The notes under the pieces: generated by a model
The model's input: only the letters and a program-made list of their open reading frames with translations
What the model was told of the DNA's origin: nothing
Databases searched by the model: none
Program-made: the position numbers and the translations under genes
Shown here: positions 1-6,688 of the stretch, piece after piece
Position numbering within the stretch: the first letter of the stretch is position 1
Layout: each line of letters begins with the position of its first letter
Assembly (NCBI GenBank): GCA_006226225.1
Contig: SBHI01000020.1
Span: 1 to 6,858 of the forward strand
Length of the DNA: 6,858 bases
Source: Alphaproteobacteria bacterium
GTDB lineage: Bacteria > Pseudomonadota > Alphaproteobacteria > Micavibrionales > CSBR16-224
Reading direction: 5' to 3'

Positions 1-1338
1 CCCGAGCATTTCTACAATCCCGCACATGGCCGTATTTACGAAGTCATCGGCAAAATGTCGGATCGCGGGCAGGAAGCAAGCCCTGTCACGCTGAAGGAAT
101 ATTTCCACAGGGATGAAGAGCTGGAACATGTCGGCGGCGGCGATTATCTGGCTGAGCTGGCACGCAACGTCGTCAATGTCGTCAATGTTTATGATTACGG
201 CCGCACGATTTACGAACTGCATTTGCGCCGCGCCCTGATCGCGCTGGGCGAAGAGGTCTCCGATCAGGCAATGAGCCCGAATATCGACCTTCCTGCCTCC
301 ACCCAGATCGAACAGGCCGAACAGCAATTATTCAATCTGGCTGCCGCAGGCGAAACGCGCGGCGGTTTTGTCAAATTCTCCGCTTCTTTGACCGATGCGA
401 TCAAATCGGCGGAAAAAGCCTATAAAAACCAGGGGAAAATTACCGGCGTTACAACGGGTTTGAGCGATATTGATGCCAAGCTGGGCGGTTTGCACAATTC
501 GGATCTGCTGATCGTCGCCGGACGTCCCTCAATGGGGAAGACCGTTATGGGCGTGAACATCGCCTTTAACGCCGCCCGCCGCTATCTGGAAAGCAATGGT
601 CAGGAAGGCGCGGTTGCTGCCGTCTTCTCGCTGGAGATGTCAGCCGAACAGCTAGCCGCACGTATTCTGGCCGATATTGCCGAAGTCCCCTCGGATAAAA
701 TCCGTCGCGGTGATTTGATGGATAGCGATTTTCAGAAATTTATCGAAGCCAGCCGTCTGCTATCCGCTGTGCCGTTATTTGTTGACGACACCCCTGCCCT
801 GACCATCAGTGCGGTACGCACACGGGCGCGGCGTTTGAAGCGGACGGAAAATCTCGGCCTGATCGTTGTCGATTACCTGCAATTGCTGTATGGCAGCGGT
901 CGCGGCGGTGAAAACCGCGTGCAGGAAATCTCGGAAATCACGCGCGGGCTGAAAGCGATTGCCAAGGAACTGCATGTGCCTGTCGTCGCCCTCTCACAGT
1001 TAAGCCGTGCGGTCGAATCACGGGAAAACAAACGGCCCCAACTCTCTGACCTGCGGGAATCGGGTTCGATCGAGCAGGATGCCGATGTCGTCATGTTCCT
1101 GTACCGCGAAGAATATTATCTGGAACGTGAAGAGCCCGCCCGCCGCGCAGAAGAAAACGAAGAAAAATTCAATGACCGCTACGAGCAATGGCAACAGCGC
1201 TGTGCCGAATCGCACAACATCGCCGAATGCATCGTTGCCAAACAGCGTCACGGCCCGATCGGCACTGTCAGACTGTTCTTCGAGGGTCAATATACCCGTT
1301 TCTCGGATCTCGACACATTTCACGATTCTTCCCGCTAG
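1..1338 (+). CDS. dnaB: Replicative DNA helicase DnaB (5' end missing)
   Basis: Hexameric 5'-3' replicative helicase that unwinds DNA at the fork and recruits primase. The frame is open from base 1, where it already reads PEHFYNPAHGRIYEV, typical of the N-terminal primase-interaction domain. The first internal ATG at 55 is therefore not the start, and by family length about 50 residues lie upstream of the window. In codons counted from base 1: N-terminal domain to about 110, linker, then the RecA-like domain with Walker A GRPSMGKT (Lys at codon 180), the SLEMS motif, Walker B LIVVDYLQLL, and ALSQLSRAVE plus RESGSIEQDAD near the sensor/arginine-finger region. After FLYREEYY comes a charged insertion (about codons 370-405, rich in E, R, Q) before AKQRHGPIGTV; E. 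coli DnaB is shorter here, and I recognise the insertion as typical of alphaproteobacterial DnaB. No intein is visible at the usual Walker A site. The stop TAG overlaps the alr ribosome binding site, which suggests cotranscription with alr. Confidence 0.97.
   Translation, partial: PEHFYNPAHGRIYEVIGKMSDRGQEASPVTLKEYFHRDEELEHVGGGDYLAELARNVVNVVNVYDYGRTIYELHLRRALIALGEEVSDQAMSPNIDLPASTQIEQAEQQLFNLAAAGETRGGFVKFSASLTDAIKSAEKAYKNQGKITGVTTGLSDIDAKLGGLHNSDLLIVAGRPSMGKTVMGVNIAFNAARRYLESNGQEGAVAAVFSLEMSAEQLAARILADIAEVPSDKIRRGDLMDSDFQKFIEASRLLSAVPLFVDDTPALTISAVRTRARRLKRTENLGLIVVDYLQLLYGSGRGGENRVQEISEITRGLKAIAKELHVPVVALSQLSRAVESRENKRPQLSDLRESGSIEQDADVVMFLYREEYYLEREEPARRAEENEEKFNDRYEQWQQRCAESHNIAECIVAKQRHGPIGTVRLFFEGQYTRFSDLDTFHDSSR
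169..186 (+). repeat. Short tandem repeat inside dnaB, 9 bp x 2
   Basis: GTCGTCAAT occurs twice in direct succession and encodes part of the stretch RNVVNVVNV. The reading frame is kept, and the segment has about the length I expect between the LAELAR and YDYGRTI motifs of the DnaB N-terminal domain. It therefore looks like local sequence similarity rather than a recent duplication. It is noted only as a possible slippage site. Confidence 0.5.
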
Positions 1339-1341
1339 GAG
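1337..1341 (+). promoter_or_regulatory. Ribosome binding site of alr, overlapping dnaB stop
   Basis: AGGAG lies six bases before the alr ATG at 1348 and shares two bases with the dnaB TAG stop (1336-1338). It is the clearest Shine-Dalgarno in the window. It fixes the alr start and suggests translational coupling, with ribosomes finishing dnaB positioned over the alr initiation site. Confidence 0.8.
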
Positions 1342-1347
1342 ACCGCC

Positions 1348-2466
1348 ATGACGGGCAATCCCGCGCTGTCCCTTTCCATTGATTTAAAAGCCGTTGCCGC
1401 CAATTACCGCATTATCAGCAGCCATCTGGCCGAAGGCGCGACAGCTGCCGCCGTCGTCAAAGATGATGCCTACGGGCTTGGCATGACGGAATGCAGCCGC
1501 GTTCTCCATCAGGAAGGCTGCCGTTTCTTTTTTGTCGCAACGCTGGATGAGGCGCTGGCCTTCCGCAACAACTTCCCCGACTGGTCTGTTGCCGTATTGC
1601 ACGGCTTTGGCGGCGCACAAACATCCGCCACAGGAAAAGTCTATATTCAAAATAACTTAATTCCCGTTCTTAATACTTTGCATGAAGTGCATTTGTGGCA
1701 AAGCGCCGCAGCGGATGCAGAGAGTGTGCAACCGGCCATTCTGCATCTGGATACGGGCATGCATCGCCTTGGCCTGTCACCGGAGGAGTTCCGGCAATTT
1801 GAACAGCAACGCAGCGGTTTTTCCGCCATCCGTTTTCTCTATGTCATGAGCCATCTGGCCTGCGCTGATGAGCCGGAGCACGCGCTGAACGAAACCCAAT
1901 GGCAAAATTTTTATCATACCAAAACGCAGCTGCGTGACCTGCCCGGCTGTTTTGCCAATTCCGCAGGCATATTTTACGATCCGAAATTCCATTTCGATCT
2001 GGTGCGTCCCGGAGCTGCGCTCTATGGATTGCAGGTCAGCCCGCGCCAACCAGAAATGCAGCCCTGCATCTTTCTGACAGCGCCGATCCTGCAAATACAA
2101 AACCTGAAAAAAGGCGATGCGGTCGGTTACGGCGCAACATGGCACAGTGCATCAGATCAGACAGTTCTGGCCACCATTCCGCTAGGCTATGCGCATGGCT
2201 ATCTGCGCAGCTGCAGCAGCCGTGAAAACGGCAATGCCTTTGTCTATTGCCACGGCATAAAATGCCCGGTGGTCGGGCGCGTTTCCATGGATTTGGTAAC
2301 GGTGGATATCACCGCCGCCGCAGAGCAAACAAAATGCGGGGATATGGTGGAAATTTTAGGGCGTCATCAAACAGCGGACACACTGGCTGCAGATGCCGGA
2401 ACCATCGGTTACGAGATTTTAACAGGCCTCGGAAAGGTTGCGCCGCGCCGCTATAATGAAATATAA
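1348..2466 (+). CDS. alr: Alanine racemase (PLP-dependent)
   Basis: Interconverts L- and D-alanine in the cytoplasm, supplying D-Ala for the D-Ala-D-Ala end of peptidoglycan precursors. The 372 residues match the usual family length. The N-terminal TIM barrel begins with the PLP-binding motif VVKDDAYGLG, with Lys38 as the expected Schiff-base lysine; most relatives have Ala or Asn where Asp39 stands. LDTGMHRLG carries Arg140, and VRPGAALYG carries Arg220, which should contact the PLP ring nitrogen. The C-terminal beta domain has VGYGATW with Tyr261 as the second catalytic base, GRVSMDLVTVD, and the closing YEILTGLG...APRRY, with Tyr355 probably lining the substrate entry. His133 stands two residues before the DTGM motif, where the Geobacillus and E. 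coli enzymes have the carbamylated Lys. The start is set by a strong AGGAG. The gene follows dnaB by 9 bases and is followed by a 108-base gap. Biosynthetic (Alr) rather than catabolic (DadX) is inferred from context, with no dadA nearby. Confidence 0.96.
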   Translation: MTGNPALSLSIDLKAVAANYRIISSHLAEGATAAAVVKDDAYGLGMTECSRVLHQEGCRFFFVATLDEALAFRNNFPDWSVAVLHGFGGAQTSATGKVYIQNNLIPVLNTLHEVHLWQSAAADAESVQPAILHLDTGMHRLGLSPEEFRQFEQQRSGFSAIRFLYVMSHLACADEPEHALNETQWQNFYHTKTQLRDLPGCFANSAGIFYDPKFHFDLVRPGAALYGLQVSPRQPEMQPCIFLTAPILQIQNLKKGDAVGYGATWHSASDQTVLATIPLGYAHGYLRSCSSRENGNAFVYCHGIKCPVVGRVSMDLVTVDITAAAEQTKCGDMVEILGRHQTADTLAADAGTIGYEILTGLGKVAPRRYNEI

Positions 2467-2485
2467 TTTTTATCTGCCTTTTTTC

Positions 2486-2510
2486 AAAAAAAACGCTGGA
2501 AAAACAGCGT
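2486..2510 (-). terminator. Candidate intrinsic terminator reading on the minus strand
   Basis: ACGCTG (2493-2498) and CAGCGT (2505-2510) form a perfect 6-bp stem around a 6-base loop. On the minus strand the stem runs straight into a tract of eight T (complement of A at 2486-2493), the classic form of a Rho-independent terminator. On the plus strand the stem is followed by GCAGCCCC, so it should not terminate alr transcription there. No minus-strand gene lies to its right within the window, so the RNA it would end is unknown. The stem is short, and chance in an A-rich gap is possible. Confidence 0.45.
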
Positions 2511-2574
2511 GCAGCCCCTTAAAAAGAACTATTGAGCCGAAACAAAACAAGCAGAAGAAAAAACGGGAAGCAGT

Positions 2575-3360
2575 ATGCTGGCAACTCTTTTCAAACCGTT
2601 CAGGACTGTCGGACAAACGACAATGGCGTTTTTAAGTGCCGTTGGACGTCTTTCCTCTTTTGCCGGTAAAGGAACCTACCATTCCTTTGCCGCACCGTTC
2701 TATCTGCGACTCTGGTTCCGGCAACTGGTTCAGATCGGCTATTATTCCCTGCCTGTTGTCGGCATGACCGCCCTGTTTACAGGGATGGTGCTTGCCCTGC
2801 AAAGCTATACCGGATTTTCCCGTTTTAATGCAGAAAGCGCCGTTGCAACAGTCGTGGTTCTGTCCATGACGCGGGAACTGGCACCCGTGTTGGCAGGCTT
2901 AATGGTGGCGGGCCGCGTCGGTGCGGCCATCGCCGCAGAAATCGGCACAATGCGCGTTACCGAACAGATTGATGCGCTGACGACGCTGTCCACCAATCCG
3001 TATAAATATCTGATTGCCCCGCGTCTGATTGCCGGGGTGCTGACACTGCCCGCACTTGTCTTGATCGGTGACGTTATTGGTGTTTTCGGCGGCTATGTCG
3101 TGGGGGTATATTCGCTGGATTTCGGGCCTGAAAACTATCTGCGCAACACATGGGAATATCTTGAATCAATGGATGTGATCTCCGGTCTGATCAAATCCTC
3201 GGTTTTCGGTTTTATCGTCACGCTGATGGGCTGCTATCACGGTTTCAATTCAGGACGCGGCGCACAAGGCGTTGGTAGTGCGACGACAAATGCGGTCGTC
3301 TCCTCCTCGATCCTGATTTTGATTTTCAACTTCATACTGACAAAACTGTTCTTCTCTTAA
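2575..3360 (+). CDS. mlaE: MlaE-like ABC transporter permease (phospholipid transport)
   Basis: Inner-membrane permease of the MlaE/YrbE family (261 residues, normal length), which with MlaF and an MCE protein moves phospholipids between inner and outer membranes. Family signatures are clear: an amphipathic N-terminus with AAPFYLRLWFRQL, then GMTALFTGMVLALQ (residues 63-76), RELAPVLAGLMVAGRVGAAI (100-119), EIGTMRVTEQIDAL (122-135), and the C-terminal GCYHGFNSGRGAQGVGSATT (219-238) before a last hydrophobic helix ending LTKLFFS. Hydrophobic segments lie near 55-78, 88-120, 147-180, 205-222 and 242-260. The ATG at 2575 has a weak GGGAAG upstream; an alternative ATG at 2623 would drop 16 residues. 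I prefer the first because the N-terminal amphipathic helix belongs to the family. mlaF follows after 21 bases. The symbol is by family; which substrate it moves in this organism is inferred. Confidence 0.93.
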   Translation: MLATLFKPFRTVGQTTMAFLSAVGRLSSFAGKGTYHSFAAPFYLRLWFRQLVQIGYYSLPVVGMTALFTGMVLALQSYTGFSRFNAESAVATVVVLSMTRELAPVLAGLMVAGRVGAAIAAEIGTMRVTEQIDALTTLSTNPYKYLIAPRLIAGVLTLPALVLIGDVIGVFGGYVVGVYSLDFGPENYLRNTWEYLESMDVISGLIKSSVFGFIVTLMGCYHGFNSGRGAQGVGSATTNAVVSSSILILIFNFILTKLFFS

Positions 3361-3381
3361 AAACAAAGGCAACACTGACAG

Positions 3382-4146
3382 ATGGATCATTACAAACTGC
3401 GATTGAAGAACGTACATAAGGCATTCGGGAGTAACCGTGTGCTGCGCGGCGCATCGCTGGATGTCAAAAAAGGTGAATCCATTGTTATTATCGGCGGCTC
3501 CGGTTCCGGCAAATCCGTTTTGCTGAAATGCATTCTGGGACTGATTATGCCCGACCGCGGGGAAATCAGTGTGGATGGTCAGAACATCACCTTCATGCCC
3601 GTGCATAAACGTGACCATTTGATGAACAAATTTGGCATGCTGTTTCAGGGCGGCGCGTTGTTTGACAGTCTGCCGATCTGGCAAAATGTTGCCTTTGGCC
3701 TGCTGCAATCCGGCAAGCATTCGAAAAAAGAGGCTTATGATATCGCAATCGAAAAATTGCGCTCTGTCGGGTTGGGGGAACGCGTTGCGCCGCTGTTTCC
3801 TGCCGAATTGTCGGGCGGTATGCAGAAACGTGTTTCGCTGGCGCGCGCCGTGGCGACAAATCCCGAAATCATCTTTTTTGACGAGCCCACAACAGGGCTT
3901 GACCCGATTATGGCCGATGTTATTAACGACCTGATTGTCAAAGCCACAAAAGAACTGGGGGCGACGACACTGACCATCACCCATGACATGGCCAGCGCCC
4001 GTAAAATCGCCGATGATATCGCGATGATCTATGAAGGCAGCATCATCTGGCGCGGCGCAGCAGATGATATCGACCATTCCGGCAATGAATATGTAGACCA
4101 GTTTATCAACGGCCGTGCCGAAGGGCCGATTCAGCTGGCGGTTTAA
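3382..4146 (+). CDS. mlaF: MlaF-like ABC transporter ATP-binding protein
   Basis: Cytoplasmic ATPase that drives the MlaE permease. Its 254 residues carry every ABC motif: Walker A GGSGSGKS (38-45, Lys44), Q-loop Gln89 in MLFQGGALFDSL, where the GALFDSL run marks the MlaF/MCE-transporter subfamily, signature LSGGMQKR (143-150), Walker B IIFFDEPT (163-170) with catalytic Glu168, D-loop TGLDP, and H-switch His201 in THDM. The C-terminus FINGRAEGPI is the usual MlaF tail. The start at 3382 has only a weak AAGG 12 bases upstream, so initiation may depend on coupling to mlaE. No mlaD (MCE-domain) or mlaC-like gene follows; the next gene is a penicillin-binding protein. The remaining subunits are presumably encoded elsewhere. 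Confidence 0.94.
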   Translation: MDHYKLRLKNVHKAFGSNRVLRGASLDVKKGESIVIIGGSGSGKSVLLKCILGLIMPDRGEISVDGQNITFMPVHKRDHLMNKFGMLFQGGALFDSLPIWQNVAFGLLQSGKHSKKEAYDIAIEKLRSVGLGERVAPLFPAELSGGMQKRVSLARAVATNPEIIFFDEPTTGLDPIMADVINDLIVKATKELGATTLTITHDMASARKIADDIAMIYEGSIIWRGAADDIDHSGNEYVDQFINGRAEGPIQLAV

Positions 4147-4203
4147 GAATGCTTCGCCCTCCCTGTGACGGCGGATACAAAATGAAAATAACGGTTTTTG
4201 AAA

Positions 4204-6636
4204 ATGTCGCTGTTCTTTCGCGGTTTAGTTGCTCTTTTTTCACTTGGCCTGATCGGCTTGATTGGCGGGGTCGGTATTTTCGTCTGGGTTCTCTTCTATT
4301 ACGGTGGCGACCTTCCCGATTTTGAACAATTGGCCAATTACGAACCGCCGATTATTACCCGTGTTCACACCTCCGATGGACGGCTGATGGCGGAATTCGC
4401 CGAAGAAAAGCGCATCTTTCTGCCGCTGCGTGAAATTCCCGATCATGTAAAACAGGCTTTCATCTCTGCCGAGGACAAAAACTTTTATACCCATCCCGGC
4501 ATTGATGCGCTGGGCATTGCCCGCGCCATTCACACCAATATCAGGAATCACGGCAAGCGCCGCCCTGTCGGTGCATCGACCATTACGCAGCAGGTCGCCA
4601 AAAACTTTCTGCTGACCAATGAGGTTTCCTATGAACGCAAAATCAAGGAGATGATCCTCTCCTTCCGGATTGAGCGCGCCTTTAGCAAAGAGCAGATCTT
4701 GGAACTGTATCTGAATGAAATTTATATGGGGGCCGGTACTTACGGTGTCGCCGCCGCTGCGCTGTATTATTTCGGCAAAACCATCGACAAAGTCACGATC
4801 GAGGAAGCGGCCTATCTTGCCACTCTTCCGAAAGCGCCGAACAACTATCATCCCACACGCCATTATGATGCCGCCTTCGAACGACGGAACTGGGTGATGT
4901 CGCGGATGAGTGAGGACGGACATATCCCGCCGGAAGACCTCCCCGCACTACAGGAAAAACCGCTGGAAACCGTGGCACAGGAAAATGAGGAAATTTACAC
5001 CAATGCCTCTTATTTTGCCGAGGAAGTCCGCCGCCACCTGATTGAAACCTATGGCGAGGATACGCTGTATAAAGGCGGTCTGGTTGTCCATACTTCTCTG
5101 ATACCCGAATTACAGAAGGCCGCTTCTCAGGCACTGCGGCACGGTCTGGTTGCCTATGACCGCAGGCATGGCCGCCATCGCGAGCATATCGCAAAAATGG
5201 CATCACTGGAAAACTGGCAGCAGCAATTGACGGAGATCCAGCAGCCCGTCGGCGCGGAAGACTGGCGTCTGGCTGTTGTGCTGGATTCCAACAAGAACCG
5301 TGCACAAATCGGCTTTAGTGACGGCAAAAAAGGCACAATACCGCTTGAAAACGTCACATGGGCGCGCGAGCGTCTCTCCAGCTTTTCAAGAGGGCCGGAA
5401 ATCAAATCCGTTACACAGGTTTTAAAACCCGGCGATGTCATTCTGACCGAGGCAGCCGATGACAAGGACGGCAAAATTTATCATTACCGCCAAATCCCTG
5501 AAGTTCAGGGCGCATTGGTTGCCATTGACCCACATACGGGCCGCGTTCTGGCAATGGTCGGCGGCTTCAGCTATGAAATCAGTGAATTCAACCGCGCAAC
5601 ACAGGCACAGCGCCAGCCGGGCAGCGCCTTCAAACCGGTTGTTTATACAACAGCGCTGGAAAGCGGCTATACACCGGCAACGCTGGTACTGGATGCACCT
5701 TTTGTTCTGGATCAGGGCGCAGGGCTTGGTAAATGGCGTCCCAGCAACTACAGCCATGAATTCTATGGCCCGACCCCGCTGCGTGTCGGTATTGAAAAAT
5801 CACGTAACCTGATGACGGTCAGGCTTGCACATCAGCTGGGCATGGAAAAAATTGCGGAAATGTCGCACCGTCTGGGCATTATCGAGGATCTTGATCCCGT
5901 GCTGTCTATGGCGCTTGGCGCAGGTGAAACAACACTTTTGCGCATGGTGCGCGGCTATTCCAGCTTTGTCAACGGCGGCAAACGCATTTACCCCAGCATC
6001 ATTGACCGTATTCAGGACAGAACAGGCCACACGATTGCGAAAAACGATGCCCGCCCCTGTGAAGGCTGCGGCCCCCTGATTCCATGGAACACACAGGATG
6101 TGCCTGCTCTGCCCGATATTCGCGAACAGATTCTTGATCCCCGCCATGCCTATCAAATTGTCTCGATCATGGAGGGAACGGTGCAACGCGGTACGGCCAT
6201 CCGCCTGAAAAGTATGAACCGCCCGATGGCCGGAAAAACAGGCACAACGAACGAAGCCAAGGATACATGGTTTATCGGCTATACCCCGGATCTTGTCGTC
6301 GGAGTCTATATCGGCTTCGACACGCCCCGCCCGATGGGCCGCGAAGAAACAGGCTCCCGCGTCTCCGTTCCGGTTTTCAAAGAATTCATGGAAACGGCAC
6401 TGAAAGACAAACCCGCCGTTCCATTCCGTGTGCCGCAAGGCATCCGCCTTGTCCAGATCAACCGTGCGGACGGCACACGCGCCGAGGCAGGTGACGAGCA
6501 TGTAATCTGGGAAGCCTTCCTGCATGGCACAGAGCCATCCAACCGCCCTGTGATCTTTGACGGGGAAAAACTGGTACCAATCGAAGCGCAGGATGCAAGC
6601 TCCAGCGTTACCACCGGTACCGGCGGCCTTTATTAA
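4204..6636 (+). CDS. mrcA: Penicillin-binding protein 1A, class A bifunctional transglycosylase/transpeptidase
   Basis: Inner-membrane enzyme with its catalytic domains in the periplasm; it polymerises lipid II into glycan strands and cross-links them. Residues are counted from the ATG at 4204 (810 in all). A short cytoplasmic end and one membrane anchor (about 4-34) precede the GT51 domain: catalytic Glu90 in AEDKNFYTHPG, GASTITQQVAKN (123-134), RKIKEM, and the second Glu in YLNEIYMG. An OB-like linker spans about 318-432. The transpeptidase domain has SxxK Ser474-Lys477 in PGSAFKP, SxN Ser533-Asn535, and KTG 678-680 in GKTGTT, all intact. A Cys-Glu-Gly-Cys pair (619/622) sits between SxN and KTG. 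Start choice: an in-frame TAA at 4189 leaves only TTG 4198 or ATG 4204; neither has a clear Shine-Dalgarno, and ATG is the simpler choice. The gene follows mlaF by 57 bases and converges with the HPt gene. The symbol mrcA (also ponA) is by family. Confidence 0.95.
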   Translation: MSLFFRGLVALFSLGLIGLIGGVGIFVWVLFYYGGDLPDFEQLANYEPPIITRVHTSDGRLMAEFAEEKRIFLPLREIPDHVKQAFISAEDKNFYTHPGIDALGIARAIHTNIRNHGKRRPVGASTITQQVAKNFLLTNEVSYERKIKEMILSFRIERAFSKEQILELYLNEIYMGAGTYGVAAAALYYFGKTIDKVTIEEAAYLATLPKAPNNYHPTRHYDAAFERRNWVMSRMSEDGHIPPEDLPALQEKPLETVAQENEEIYTNASYFAEEVRRHLIETYGEDTLYKGGLVVHTSLIPELQKAASQALRHGLVAYDRRHGRHREHIAKMASLENWQQQLTEIQQPVGAEDWRLAVVLDSNKNRAQIGFSDGKKGTIPLENVTWARERLSSFSRGPEIKSVTQVLKPGDVILTEAADDKDGKIYHYRQIPEVQGALVAIDPHTGRVLAMVGGFSYEISEFNRATQAQRQPGSAFKPVVYTTALESGYTPATLVLDAPFVLDQGAGLGKWRPSNYSHEFYGPTPLRVGIEKSRNLMTVRLAHQLGMEKIAEMSHRLGIIEDLDPVLSMALGAGETTLLRMVRGYSSFVNGGKRIYPSIIDRIQDRTGHTIAKNDARPCEGCGPLIPWNTQDVPALPDIREQILDPRHAYQIVSIMEGTVQRGTAIRLKSMNRPMAGKTGTTNEAKDTWFIGYTPDLVVGVYIGFDTPRPMGREETGSRVSVPVFKEFMETALKDKPAVPFRVPQGIRLVQINRADGTRAEAGDEHVIWEAFLHGTEPSNRPVIFDGEKLVPIEAQDASSSVTTGTGGLY

Positions 6637-6663
6637 TTAGCATATTTTATTGAAGTACTCGTC

Positions 6664-6688
6664 AGGATAGGGGTTCTTTTATCCTATC
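6664..6688. terminator. Weak hairpin between converging genes, possible terminator
   Basis: Two mutually exclusive 6-bp stems can form: GATAGG (6666-6671) with CCTATC (6683-6688), or AGGATA (6664-6669) with TATCCT (6680-6685). Either loop holds TTCTTTT. The element lies 27 bases after the PBP1A stop and covers the stop codon of the converging minus-strand gene. On neither strand is the stem followed by a T run, so this is not a standard intrinsic terminator; its position between converging genes is the main argument for it. Confidence 0.25.

Noticed and set aside
55..57. ATG at 55 as the start of dnaB
   Set aside because: The frame is open to base 1, and the 18 codons before this ATG already encode conserved DnaB N-terminal sequence, so the true start is outside the window.
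2496..2524. Promoter-like CTGGAA and TTAAAA, 17 bases apart, before mlaE
   Set aside because: Each box matches the consensus at only three of six positions, and the first box lies inside the hairpin.
2438..2635. A 65-codon plus-strand frame bridging the end of alr and the start of mlaE
   Set aside because: It overlaps both genes out of frame, has a lysine-rich low-complexity product from the A-rich gap, and no good ribosome binding site.
3250..4077. A 275-codon open frame on the minus strand opposite the end of mlaE and most of mlaF
   Set aside because: It lies wholly opposite two clear conserved genes, shows no recognisable domain, and is rich in Cys, His, Gln and Phe as expected from the reverse complement of biased coding sequence.
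4153..4181. Promoter-like pair TTCGCC and TACAAA, 17 bases apart, before the PBP1A gene
   Set aside because: Only three and four of six bases match the sigma-70 consensus, which is expected by chance in a gap of this size.
5800..6525. A 241-codon open frame on the minus strand opposite the PBP1A transpeptidase domain
   Set aside because: Antisense shadow of a well-supported gene, with unusual composition and no family motif. The same holds for the 227-codon frame at 4240-4923 and other shorter ones.
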